A stretch of DNA of 64,000 bases, taken from Ichthyobacterium seriolicida. GTDB taxonomy: Bacteria; Bacteroidota; Bacteroidia; Flavobacteriales; Ichthyobacteriaceae. The translations under genes were made by a program, and so were the position numbers. Position 1 is the first letter of the stretch; each line of letters begins with the position of its first letter. The notes beneath the pieces were generated by a model. That model was not told the origin of the DNA. It searched no databases and saw nothing but the letters and a program-made list of their open reading frames with translations. Shown here piece after piece: positions 8,247 through 16,929 of this stretch. The stretch covers positions 745,097-809,096 of the forward strand of contig NZ_AP014564.1 in assembly GCF_002369955.1 (NCBI RefSeq), in the 5' to 3' direction.

Positions 8247-11200
8247 TTTGTGCTTTTATTATCTCCATTAATGATAATGTCTTAGCATTATCATCAATAA
8301 CATTATTTACTGCTAACATCAATTTCTTTTCTTTGATTCCTCCATCACGCCACCCATCTAGCTTATTATCTTGAATCTCACGGTCTAATTCAATTGCTAA
8401 TTCTTCGTTTGATTCTAAATTATCGTACAGCGCCTGTTTAGCCCTTGAATTAATGCTACTCGGATAAGACTCACTGTTTGACGGTTCTGCAACCTTTTTA
8501 GCGAGTTCCTTAATTTTCTTTAAGTATTTTTCATAAGATATCTTTTCTTGTTTTCTAAGTTGTATTATCTCATCCAACAATTTAGACATTTTCTCATAAT
8601 ACTTAGGATTGGTTTGTGATTCGTCGACAATTACCTTCCTAACATTGTTCTCGATAGTTTCAGCAACAGCTTCTTGTTTTTTTTTCTTTTTATCCTCAGG
8701 AGTGCCTTTTACCTCATCATCCAGCTTAACAATCAAATCCACCAATGATTTATTTTCAAAGTCAGATATCTTGGTGCTTGATTTCGCATCCAAATACATA
8801 TCCATTAGCTGACGCATACCAGATTCAAATCTCTTTAGATCAACATGATCAGCACTAGCTATTTTAATAGTTTCTCTTAAATTAGAGTAATACTTCACCT
8901 CATCCTTAATAGAATTGGCTTCTGTATCACTGTAACCCAGTTTATGCATTTCGTTAGCCACACTTGAATAGGCTCTAATTAATGAGCCTACCGCTTTATA
9001 CAAATCAACTCTTTTCTCTTGGGTATCTTTAATGTCATTTGGGTTGTCTGTGTTACCACAAAAGAATTTTATAAAGGCTATTTCATCTTTTGGATAAACA
9101 GGCTCACATATGGCTCTAACAGCTTCCAAACAAGTTTCTAATCGTTCTTTACTCTCTGTATGCCTATCTTTAAGTAATCCTTTTACATCATCTTTATCGT
9201 AATTGTCAAACACTTCTGATGTGTAATCCCGTATGGAGTTTTCAAGGCTTTTAAATAAATCTTTATAGTCGACAATATAACCGTACTCCTTATCATCTGT
9301 ATCAACTCTATTAACACGGCATATCGCTTGAAATAAGCCGTGGTCTTGCATTTTCTTGTCAATGTATAGATAAGATGCTGAAGGTGCATCAAACCCAGTT
9401 AATAGCTTATCTACAACGATAAGCAACTTCATTTTACTAGGCTCTTTTATAAATTTAGCTTTTGCCTCAGCTTCGAAGTCCTCAGTCGTTTTACCATTGA
9501 GCATTTTAGTGTAAACCTCATACTTCAATTGCTTATCTGTAGGGTTATCTTCCCCTGTTTCTTCTCCTTTAATATCTGCAGGATGAGGTTGATAGGAAGT
9601 GATAATAGCACAACCCTTAAATCCAGAGTTCTGGAATAACTCATAATATCTACATGCTTGATACACTGAGCCAGATACCAGCATAGCATTTCCTTGACCA
9701 GTTGATAATCTTGTTTTTGTTTTAAAGTCTTTAACTATATCGAATACAATCTTCTCTAGTCTTGATTTAGAACCTAAGACCTTTTGCATGGTTACCCATT
9801 GCTTTTTCAATTCTACCTTAGCAACATCTGTTAAGCCTTTGGTTTCAGCTTCAAACCAATCATCGATACTTTGTTGGTCTGTTATAAATTGTTCCACGTC
9901 TCTAGCTTCATAGAGCAAATCCAAAACAACACCGTCCTCAACTGCTTCATCAAATTTGTAAGGATTACCTATGTATGGACCAAACACTTCAATGCTCTTC
10001 TGCTTGTCTTTCTTAAGTAGTGGTGTTCCTGTAAATCCAATAAAAAGAGAATCTGGTAATATAAGTTTCATTGCATCATGTAGCTTACCCGATTGGGTCC
10101 TGTGACACTCATCTACAAATACATAAATATCACCTTTGGCTTTAAAATCGCTTTCTAGACTCGATTTTAAATCTTCAATAAAAGTATCGTAATCACCTTC
10201 ATCTGATTTTTTACCAAATTTGTGCACCAAGCTACCGATCAACATTTCGGTTTTGTCGTTCAATACATTGATGAGGTCTCTGCCGCTTTTGGTTCTGTAG
10301 ATTTTCTCATCTACACCAGTAAACAGTTTTTCTATTTGGTCATCGAGTTCTTCACGGTCTGTAATAATGAGCACTCTACTATCTTTCACATTCTCACGAA
10401 TCCACTTAGTGAGCCAAACCATGGTAAGAGATTTACCAGAACCTTGGGTATGCCATAGAATGCCTCCTTGTTTAGTACGAATATTTTCCTGTGCTGCTGT
10501 AATCCCAAAATACTGGTTAGGTCTACAGAGTTTTTTCACTCCTTTATCAAACACCACAAAATCATGAATCAACTCTAATAATCTAGACTTTTCACAAAGT
10601 TGAAAGATGTGTTTATCCAATAAATAATCAAATCCCTTATCACTATCTTCCTTCCATTTTAGATAGTGTTTTTCAGGTGTTTTAATAGTTCCATACCTCA
10701 AGCCTTGGGTATCATTACCAGCCATTATCAACTGCATGGTGGTAAAATACTTTTCTATGAATTCGGGACTTTGATTATCAAGATTCTGTCGAATTCCCTC
10801 TTCTACACTAACTTTGCTTCCTTTTAACTCAATAACGCCTATTGCTATTCCATTTACGAACAACACAATATCTGGTCGCTTTGTATGTTTGCCAACGACA
10901 GTCACTTCCTCAGCAACAGCAAAATCATTAATAGTTGGATTCTTCCAATCTATTAACCAAACAGTTTCTTTTGGTTTACCAAGTTCTTCACGAACTGTAA
11001 CCCCATAACGAAGCAGCTTATACACTTCCTTGTTTGATTCATATAAATCGTCTGAAAGATTGGTAGCAGTTTTTACAATTGCATCAACTGCTTTTTGAGC
11101 CAACTCATTAGAATATTTACTGTCTTTCGTTAAGTACTCCAACAATAAATCCTCTTCGATAGGTTGGGTGCGAACTTTTTCTTTCCAATCACCCAAATAA

Positions 11201-11280
11201 GTGTACCCTAATTCATCTTGAAAAAGTTGAATCACTCTATTTTGGGTGTCACGCTCTTTTTTACCTATTTGATTACTCAT
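8236..11280 (-). CDS. hsdR: Type I restriction endonuclease subunit R
   Basis: A 1,014-residue HsdR of normal length. The N-terminal nuclease core has D137 in RPDIVLF and the E151-L-K motif (GVIELKGSK). The motor follows with Walker A TQGSGKS at about residues 278-284 and the DEAD-type box DECH at 390-393, then SLFIGFTGTPLL. The helicase C-half has KLLIVVDKLLTGFDAPSASYLYIDK and QAICRVNR. It translocates and cleaves DNA that lacks the cognate methylation, in complex with HsdM and HsdS. It overlaps hsdS by 4 bases. All expected motor and nuclease motifs are present and the frame is open, so it looks functional. Confidence 0.95.
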   Translation of the reverse strand: MSNQIGKKERDTQNRVIQLFQDELGYTYLGDWKEKVRTQPIEEDLLLEYLTKDSKYSNELAQKAVDAIVKTATNLSDDLYESNKEVYKLLRYGVTVREELGKPKETVWLIDWKNPTINDFAVAEEVTVVGKHTKRPDIVLFVNGIAIGVIELKGSKVSVEEGIRQNLDNQSPEFIEKYFTTMQLIMAGNDTQGLRYGTIKTPEKHYLKWKEDSDKGFDYLLDKHIFQLCEKSRLLELIHDFVVFDKGVKKLCRPNQYFGITAAQENIRTKQGGILWHTQGSGKSLTMVWLTKWIRENVKDSRVLIITDREELDDQIEKLFTGVDEKIYRTKSGRDLINVLNDKTEMLIGSLVHKFGKKSDEGDYDTFIEDLKSSLESDFKAKGDIYVFVDECHRTQSGKLHDAMKLILPDSLFIGFTGTPLLKKDKQKSIEVFGPYIGNPYKFDEAVEDGVVLDLLYEARDVEQFITDQQSIDDWFEAETKGLTDVAKVELKKQWVTMQKVLGSKSRLEKIVFDIVKDFKTKTRLSTGQGNAMLVSGSVYQACRYYELFQNSGFKGCAIITSYQPHPADIKGEETGEDNPTDKQLKYEVYTKMLNGKTTEDFEAEAKAKFIKEPSKMKLLIVVDKLLTGFDAPSASYLYIDKKMQDHGLFQAICRVNRVDTDDKEYGYIVDYKDLFKSLENSIRDYTSEVFDNYDKDDVKGLLKDRHTESKERLETCLEAVRAICEPVYPKDEIAFIKFFCGNTDNPNDIKDTQEKRVDLYKAVGSLIRAYSSVANEMHKLGYSDTEANSIKDEVKYYSNLRETIKIASADHVDLKRFESGMRQLMDMYLDAKSSTKISDFENKSLVDLIVKLDDEVKGTPEDKKKKKQEAVAETIENNVRKVIVDESQTNPKYYEKMSKLLDEIIQLRKQEKISYEKYLKKIKELAKKVAEPSNSESYPSSINSRAKQALYDNLESNEELAIELDREIQDNKLDGWRDGGIKEKKLMLAVNNVIDDNAKTLSLMEIIKAQSEY

Positions 11281-12500
11281 ACCAATCTCGTTTTACCAGT
11301 TAATAACTCTTGCATCATCCCTTGTTTGATGTCTTTGTATTTTGCTTTTTTTGTTTCTAATTGCTCAATATTAGTATCTATATCGGAAAGGATTCCAGAA
11401 ATAGTTTCTTGTTCAATTTTTGATTTTGGAAACCAACATTCAATCTTGTTCATTTCACCTTTGTTCAACTTTGCTCTCGTCCCTCCATTAATGTAATCAA
11501 GTATATTTTTATGAACTAAAGAGAAATATAGAAAGCCTTGGTCAATCTCATTTTTAGCTTTAAGAATATGTGCATGATTGTTAACCCAGCATTTCCCTTT
11601 CATTCGATAAGCAATAGGTCTTGTTTTATATTCATCAAAATACCCCCCATCCTCCGCCATCAGTATGATATCATCGTCAATAACAAAGTCATTTACATAA
11701 TCAACAACACCATTTGCCCCGCAATATGGTATATCACCATTCATTTTTCCTCGCTGCTCTCCATTTAATGGCACTCTTAAGTTATCAAGACAATCAGCTA
11801 CCGCTTCAATAGTTAAAAATTGCCATTCCCCAGTAAATCTAGCTAAACGTTTACCACCTTTATGTGGCGGTGTTAAAAGCTGCTGCATAGCACCTTGTTT
11901 GATGGCTTTCTTTTTGGAGATGAGTTTATCCATATTGGAAATAAGGTCATCAACATCGCTCAATGCAGTGGCTATGGCTTTTTGTTCGGTGATAGTTGGA
12001 GGGAGAGGGATTTTGAATTCCCTAATATCTTTTGGACTAATATGTGGGATGGCAGTTACTGTCTTTACTGAATCTGCGTATTTAATAAACCAATTACTAC
12101 CAATAAAATGCTTCAATAAATCAACACTAAGTTTTTCTGACCTTATCCTTCCTACTCTTTGAAGTAATAATGCTGGTATATCTTTCTTCTTTAACTGAGC
12201 ATAACTTCTTCCAACAAGAGAACCATCCATAGCGATAACTAAGTCCCCCTCTTGCATTTGAAACTGAGAATAACTAGATATATTTTCATTCCAATATGTT
12301 AGAATATTTTTATTCCAATCTGTTTCGCCTCTCTTAATGTTAGTACCTCTAAGTAATCTAATCCCATCCGAAGAATATTTGGTACTAGGAAAAGGAAATC
12401 CAGTAAGCAAGTCAATATAGCTTTCAATTGACGTGTAATTCCAATCTTCTGGGATTAATCCAACCTCAGTTTGCTTGTATTTTGTTTTTGTTAACTCCAT
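11277..12500 (-). CDS. hsdS: Type I restriction-modification specificity subunit S
   Basis: A 407-residue HsdS with two target-recognition domains. The first half starts KYKQTEVGLIPEDW and ends in the conserved helix segment IPLPPTITEQKAIATALSDVDDLI. The second half repeats this with KIEQETISGILSDIDTNIEQLETKK and ends IKQGMMQELLTGKTRL. The two long spacer helices set the distance between the two halves of the target site. The recognised sequence cannot be read from the protein. It overlaps hsdM by 10 bases and hsdR by 4 bases. No second or silent hsdS was seen nearby, so there is no sign of phase-variable shuffling. Confidence 0.93.
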   Translation of the reverse strand: MELTKTKYKQTEVGLIPEDWNYTSIESYIDLLTGFPFPSTKYSSDGIRLLRGTNIKRGETDWNKNILTYWNENISSYSQFQMQEGDLVIAMDGSLVGRSYAQLKKKDIPALLLQRVGRIRSEKLSVDLLKHFIGSNWFIKYADSVKTVTAIPHISPKDIREFKIPLPPTITEQKAIATALSDVDDLISNMDKLISKKKAIKQGAMQQLLTPPHKGGKRLARFTGEWQFLTIEAVADCLDNLRVPLNGEQRGKMNGDIPYCGANGVVDYVNDFVIDDDIILMAEDGGYFDEYKTRPIAYRMKGKCWVNNHAHILKAKNEIDQGFLYFSLVHKNILDYINGGTRAKLNKGEMNKIECWFPKSKIEQETISGILSDIDTNIEQLETKKAKYKDIKQGMMQELLTGKTRLV

Positions 12501-14914
12501 ACCAATCCCATTTTTTCAAGGTGAGCACTTACGTTTTCTTCTAATGTTTTGGTACTGGTAGTTAACTCGCCCAAAGTGTTCTCATAGCGTTCTGCTAATT
12601 CCTTAATACGACCAGTTAAGCGTTGGGAGATGGCATCTATTTCACTTTGCATTAAGGCACTTAAAGAAGCAATCCATTTATTATCTACCACTAAGGTTCT
12701 TATATCAGTTTCGGTTAGTTTTGAGTATTGCTTAAGAGTTAAATCATCCAATTCTGCTTCTTTGGTTTTTATTTGTTTTTTTAATGTAGTCTCTTCGGTG
12801 AAGAATTTTAACAAGGCATTTGCTATTGTTAAGGCTTCTTTTTCAGCTGGGTCAGTTTTTATTTCCTCAATGTATTTGGTTAACATAGCCTTGGTGATTG
12901 TTCCTTTATCATTAGTTGCATAAGACAACAAACCTTCATCACCAGCGTGTTCTTCTTGGTAAGAAGTTATTTCAGCTTGGGTACTTTCTAGTTTAGTATT
13001 TAAGTCATTCAATTCATATTGCTCACTACTCAAATGCTTGTCAATTACCAATTGCTTTGGAATAAGGTCACAGGTCCAGCCTTTATCTATTTCTTTCCCT
13101 TTTTTATTCTTTTCTGTAATACGTTTGGTCTTGGATATCCAACCATCTTCCACCAATAGATAAACATCATCTTTCATAGTGTCATTCCAATAATCCATTA
13201 AATGCTGATACATATTGTATTTGTCTACCAATGGCTTATTGTGGTATTCATTCAGTAAAGTTTCTGATATTAAATCCGCTAATTTCTTAGGTGCTGTTGT
13301 ATTATTAATGTCTTGTAAGTTCTGATAGACTTTGTCTTTCCAAGAAGTAAAAACACCATTTAACTCATCACTGTATCCTGTAAACTCTCGATGATTATAA
13401 ATAGTGTTTTTAATTTCCGATGCTTGAACATTTAGTTTGGAATATCCATCTCTTAGGAGAGCAAATAAATCTGATTTAAGACTAGGATATACCTCCCAGA
13501 AATGATTCAGTCTTTCAATATCCTCATTGGGTATCCCTCCACTTAAATGAGCGTTGAGATCTTGTATATCTTCTTCCTCTTGGGTGTCAATATACCTTGG
13601 AATGTTGAGGTTAAATTCATTCTTTTCAATCTCATCAAACTTTACAAAGCGAGAGAATTTATCCTCTTGTTTTTGGGAGTTGAACACATCCACAATTTTG
13701 TGAAGGTCCTGTTCTCTTAATCTATTTTTGTTACCATCTTTAATAAAACCTTTACTGGCATCAATCATAAAAATACCTTCTCGTTTTTCGGCATTTTCTT
13801 TGTCAATTACTATAATACACGCTGGGATGCCTGTACCATAAAATAAGTTAGCTGGTAGACCAATAATTCCTTTTATCCATTTACGCACTATAATGTTTTT
13901 ACGAATCTCTGCTTCTGCATTCCCTCTAAACAAAACACCATGTGGCAGAATAATAGCACCTTTACCAGTACTCTTTAAAGAAGCGATGATGTGCAATAAA
14001 AAAGCGTAATCCCCATTCTTTTCTGGTGGTACACCAAAACCTTTAAAACGATTATACTCATCATTTAATGGAACAATTCCACTATCCCAGTTTTTAACAG
14101 AGAATGGAGGATTTGCAACTACAAAGTCAAAGCGTTTTAACTTACCATCTTCGGTAAACTGAGGTGATGAAATGGAATTCTTTCCAGCGATGGATGCTTC
14201 TGGGTAACCATGCAACCACATATTCATCACCGCTAAACCTTTAGTTGCCACATCCTTTTCTTGTCCGTAAAGTGTCAAACCGTTAGGTGCTTCACCAGCA
14301 ACTTTTAATAATAGTGAACCAGAACCACAAGTTGGGTCATAAGCAGTATAAAAAGGTTTGTCGGCTTTATCTACATCAATTACCTTATACAATATTCTCG
14401 ACACCTCAGCTGGTGTATAAAATTGCCCCTTACTCTTACCAGATTCCGTTGCAAAGTGACGCATTAAAAATTCATAAGCATCACCTAGGATATCGTCATC
14501 CTCAACACGGTTGTTTTTAAAGTTTAGTGCTGGATTCTCGAATATGGCTATCAACTTAGAAAGTAATTCTACCTTCTCTTTACCACTACCTAATTTTTCA
14601 TCATCATTAAAATCGACAAACTCTAAAGATCCCTTTAATCCATCGGATAAAGACAATGGCATAAGTATTTCTTTGTTTATACGGTCACCAATATCTGGTT
14701 GCCCCTTAAGAGCCACCATATCATCAAATGAAGCGCCTTTAGGCACTTCAATTAAACTCATTGGGCTACCAGCATACTTGTCTGATACATACTTCACAAA
14801 TAACACGGTAAGTACATAATCTTTATACTGGGATGCATCCATGCCACCTGTTCCTCTTAACTTATCACAGCTTTCCCAGAGGCTACTGTATAATTCAGAT
14901 TTCTTTATTGCCAT
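12491..14914 (-). CDS. hsdM: Type I restriction-modification DNA methyltransferase subunit M
   Basis: An 807-residue N6-adenine methyltransferase. The four-helix N-terminal domain is followed by GQFYTPAEVSRILYKV, the SAM-binding motif DPTCGSGSLLL starting at residue 193, and the catalytic NPPF at 268-271. Typical HsdM proteins are about 500-550 residues; this one has an extra C-terminal part of about 250 residues with a likely coiled coil (around 640-700) that may cover the HsdS contact. It is the first complete gene of the operon, directly behind a truncated XRE regulator. It methylates host DNA at the HsdS target. Confidence 0.94.
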   Translation of the reverse strand: MAIKKSELYSSLWESCDKLRGTGGMDASQYKDYVLTVLFVKYVSDKYAGSPMSLIEVPKGASFDDMVALKGQPDIGDRINKEILMPLSLSDGLKGSLEFVDFNDDEKLGSGKEKVELLSKLIAIFENPALNFKNNRVEDDDILGDAYEFLMRHFATESGKSKGQFYTPAEVSRILYKVIDVDKADKPFYTAYDPTCGSGSLLLKVAGEAPNGLTLYGQEKDVATKGLAVMNMWLHGYPEASIAGKNSISSPQFTEDGKLKRFDFVVANPPFSVKNWDSGIVPLNDEYNRFKGFGVPPEKNGDYAFLLHIIASLKSTGKGAIILPHGVLFRGNAEAEIRKNIIVRKWIKGIIGLPANLFYGTGIPACIIVIDKENAEKREGIFMIDASKGFIKDGNKNRLREQDLHKIVDVFNSQKQEDKFSRFVKFDEIEKNEFNLNIPRYIDTQEEEDIQDLNAHLSGGIPNEDIERLNHFWEVYPSLKSDLFALLRDGYSKLNVQASEIKNTIYNHREFTGYSDELNGVFTSWKDKVYQNLQDINNTTAPKKLADLISETLLNEYHNKPLVDKYNMYQHLMDYWNDTMKDDVYLLVEDGWISKTKRITEKNKKGKEIDKGWTCDLIPKQLVIDKHLSSEQYELNDLNTKLESTQAEITSYQEEHAGDEGLLSYATNDKGTITKAMLTKYIEEIKTDPAEKEALTIANALLKFFTEETTLKKQIKTKEAELDDLTLKQYSKLTETDIRTLVVDNKWIASLSALMQSEIDAISQRLTGRIKELAERYENTLGELTTSTKTLEENVSAHLEKMGLVWS

Positions 14915-14916
14915 AT

Positions 14917-15075
14917 TTAATCTTCTACTTCTTTATTCTCAAATAATAACTCTTTCACATTTACATCAAGTAATTCCGCAATCTTATATAACACCTCAAC
15001 GTTTGTTTGTCTAGCATTATTTACATAGCCATTAACCACGTTGTAGCTTTTCTCGATTCTGTTGATGACATGAAA
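14917..15075 (-). pseudogene. XRE-family regulator remnant upstream of hsdM
   Basis: The minus strand reads ...HVINRIEKSYNVVNGYVNNA, then RQTNVEVLYKIAELLDVNVK and ELLFENKEVED before a stop at 14917-14919. This is the C-terminal half of a helix-turn-helix XRE regulator: recognition helix, then the typical LYKIAELLDV helix. No start codon fits at the expected distance. The INRI that normally opens the protein sits directly before the second helix, suggesting an in-frame internal deletion as well as truncation. The stop lies two bases before the hsdM start, so it was once the first gene of the RM operon and presumably its control protein. Confidence 0.65.
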
Positions 15076-15164
15076 AATATTAGATGTCAAATGTAGGAAT
15101 ACACCCTAAATTATAGGATGAAAAAACAAGTGTATTTTAGGAGAATGACACTATTCTGTAAAAT

Positions 15165-15186
15165 GTGTAAAGTTTATATTTAGGAT
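15165..15186. repeat. Right inverted IS-like end bounding the restriction-modification island
   Basis: GTGTAAAGTTTATATTTAGG plus AT, inverted match of 5710-5731 with one mismatch. The bases just before it (TTCTGTAAAAT) continue the resemblance. It stands about 50 bases upstream of the IS256-type transposase remnant, as the left end of such an element would. Confidence 0.6.
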
Positions 15187-15230
15187 AAAAAATTCTAGAT
15201 ATTTTTTTAAAAAACCAATTAAAACTTTAC

Positions 15231-15520
15231 ACAAATGAAAAAAAAGAAGAGTTGTTAAAAGATGGATTCTTAAAACAATTCAAAACAGGGAAGGTCTGCT
15301 GTCATTTCTAAAAGATATTCAGAAACGAGGTATTGAAAATATTCTAGAAGGGGAATTAGATTCACATTTGGATTATTCTAAATATGAGCAATCAAAGAAT
15401 ACAAATTTCCGCAATGGCTATTCTACAAAAAATGTTAGGACATCATTAGGAGAGAGCAAGATTAAAGTTCCAAGAGATAGAGATTCCTCTTTTAATCCTA
15501 TGCTAGTTCCCAAACCCAAG
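15231..15520 (+). pseudogene. IS256-family transposase, N-terminal remnant (frameshifted)
   Basis: Starting near the ATG at about 15236 the frame reads KEELLKDGFLKQFKTGK. A one-base shift near 15291 then continues FLKDIQKRGIENILEGELDS, DYSKYEQSKNTNFRNGYSTK and ESKIKVPRDRD, ending PMLVPK. These are the conserved N-terminal segments of IS256-type (mutator) transposases, including RNGY and PRDRD. The DDE catalytic part is missing: after about residue 100 the sequence switches into a copy of the TIGR02757 gene. The element cannot be active. Confidence 0.8.
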
Positions 15521-15618
15521 AATATATTCCTGAGGTGGATATGCGGAAAAGATCTCAAAGGAGTAGATCCTGGGATCCAGCCTTCTATTAAACCATCAGT
15601 CCCTTCTTGTCCATTAGA
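15521..15618 (+). pseudogene. Duplicated fragment of the TIGR02757 gene fused to the IS remnant
   Basis: These 98 bases match 5363-5460 of the intact TIGR02757 gene. By eye there are 11 differences, all transitions and no gaps. The encoded stretch FLRWICGKDLKGVD...KPSVPSCPLE continues the transposase frame. It is in the same orientation as the intact gene, on the opposite side of the RM island. The sequence after it (to about 15664) stays open but is unrecognised. Confidence 0.85.
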
Positions 15619-15715
15619 AAATAATCCAAACTCGGCTTATAAGCGTATCGCTTTACAGTTCTGCTGACTAAAAATAAGTTTAGAATATATAAAACCTAAT
15701 ATCTCTATCACTCGT

Positions 15716-16633
15716 TTATTTCAATTCAATAAAATTGACTCTTGCCATTGCAATAGGTCCAGTTCTTCTTTCAGTTACAGGATCAAGACCTTCTACAGGT
15801 ATATCTTGCACATATAATTTTCTTTTTGATGAATCCCATATCACGTAAGGTTCGCCAAATGGTCCGCCAAATGAGAAAGTGTTTTTATTAATCTTTTTTG
15901 GCGTTCTGCTCTTCCAACCCAATCTAACTTTCCCATCAGAATCGGTATTCATACAACAGGTCCCATTATGTTTTAAAATTTTTAAATAGATTCTAACTGT
16001 ATTTTCTTCTTCAATAGGAAAATCAATTTTTAATATAGAGTGCCCTTCACTAAAATTAATAGCAGGCATTATGTTGAGACTTTTTGATATCCTACCAACA
16101 GTATTAAGATCCCTCTCTAATTGATCTCTTGTTATATTATATTTCTTTGCAAACTCTGCTCGGATATTGCTGACAACCTCTATATTGATAGCTTTAAACC
16201 TTTTCCCTTTCAAATTTTCAATAATGTTGGTTTCGTAAACTACACTTATAACGTACTTCCGTTTCCTGTTATTCTCATCAATAGATTCCACTGTATAATC
16301 CTTTTTAGGGTTTTTGAAAGTTACGCTTGACAAATCTACTTTCACAGTATTAGAAGTCATAGGCGAACCATTTAGGGTGAGTTTAACGGTTTCGACTTCT
16401 TTAATAAATATAACTTCTACAGTAGCCTCTTTAGTTCCCTTTGTCTTAGTAATAATAAGATTATCCTTATTTGAGGAGTCTACCTTAAGATTTTGATTGG
16501 CAGTTATATTGTGCCTCACCGTAAAAGATTTTGGCTCTTCTATTTTATCGTCTGAACAGCTTACACTTAATAATAACAATAAGCCTAGGTGGCTAATAAT
16601 TTTATTTTTTTTTAGTATTTGTTTTAACATCAT
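15716..16633 (-). CDS. Lipoprotein with cadherin-like/DUF5018-type region
   Basis: A 305-residue protein with a basic N-terminus, a hydrophobic core and the lipobox LLLLSVSC (Cys about residue 26), so it is probably a lipoprotein anchored in the outer membrane. Residues 40-140 contain a beta-sandwich-like segment ending DYTVESIDENNRKRKYVISV. That resembles the ends of the repeats in the large lipoproteins at the right of the window. The C-terminal half is not recognised. It stands alone on the minus strand, with a good -7 box upstream at 16711-16718. No function is assigned. Confidence 0.75.
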   Translation of the reverse strand: MMLKQILKKNKIISHLGLLLLLSVSCSDDKIEEPKSFTVRHNITANQNLKVDSSNKDNLIITKTKGTKEATVEVIFIKEVETVKLTLNGSPMTSNTVKVDLSSVTFKNPKKDYTVESIDENNRKRKYVISVVYETNIIENLKGKRFKAINIEVVSNIRAEFAKKYNITRDQLERDLNTVGRISKSLNIMPAINFSEGHSILKIDFPIEEENTVRIYLKILKHNGTCCMNTDSDGKVRLGWKSRTPKKINKNTFSFGGPFGEPYVIWDSSKRKLYVQDIPVEGLDPVTERRTGPIAMARVNFIELK

Positions 16634-16710
16634 TTTGACTTTAATATTATTTGCAATCTATACAACTCGCTATAATAAGCGTCAATGTAGTATCTTTTTT
16701 TTAGAATTCT

Positions 16711-16718
16711 CAAATGTA
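16711..16718 (-). promoter_or_regulatory. -7 box upstream of the lipoprotein gene
   Basis: Reads TACATTTG on the minus strand, an exact match to the Bacteroidota -7 consensus TAnnTTTG, about 78 bases before the ATG at 16633. No obvious TTG at -33. Confidence 0.4.
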
Positions 16719-16795
16719 ATTTAAAGAATATTTTGTTCCATTTCATCATAGAGATAGCCAAGATAGAGATTACTTAAAGAGAAAAAGGATTATTT

Positions 16796-16816
16796 CTTCT
16801 AGACTTAGTCTAGAAG
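16796..16816. repeat. Perfect short palindrome in the lipoprotein/carbonic anhydrase spacer
   Basis: CTTCTAGACT-T-AGTCTAGAAG, with 10-base perfect arms. It lies between the lipoprotein start and the carbonic anhydrase end. It has no following T run, so it is more like an operator or a hairpin than a terminator. Function unknown. Confidence 0.5.
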
Positions 16817-16862
16817 GGCAATAAATTTCTTAAAAAATATTCTACCCCTGAAATAAATAGTC

Positions 16863-16929
16863 TTGGTTTAAGATAACTTTATATATATTATATAAATCCT
16901 TTATAACTATCTTAAACCAATTTTTTTTT
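16863..16929 (+). terminator. Terminator-like hairpin pointing rightward with no plus-strand gene before it
   Basis: Perfect 13-base arms, TTGGTTTAAGATA (16863-16875) and TATCTTAAACCAA (16908-16920), are followed by nine T (16921-16929). This is a classic terminator shape for the plus strand, but both flanking genes are on the minus strand. The T run abuts the stop codon of the carbonic anhydrase gene. Confidence 0.5.

Noticed and set aside
11277-12500. Phase-variable specificity locus
   Set aside because: Only one hsdS, with no inverted partial copies, recombinase gene or simple-sequence tract nearby.
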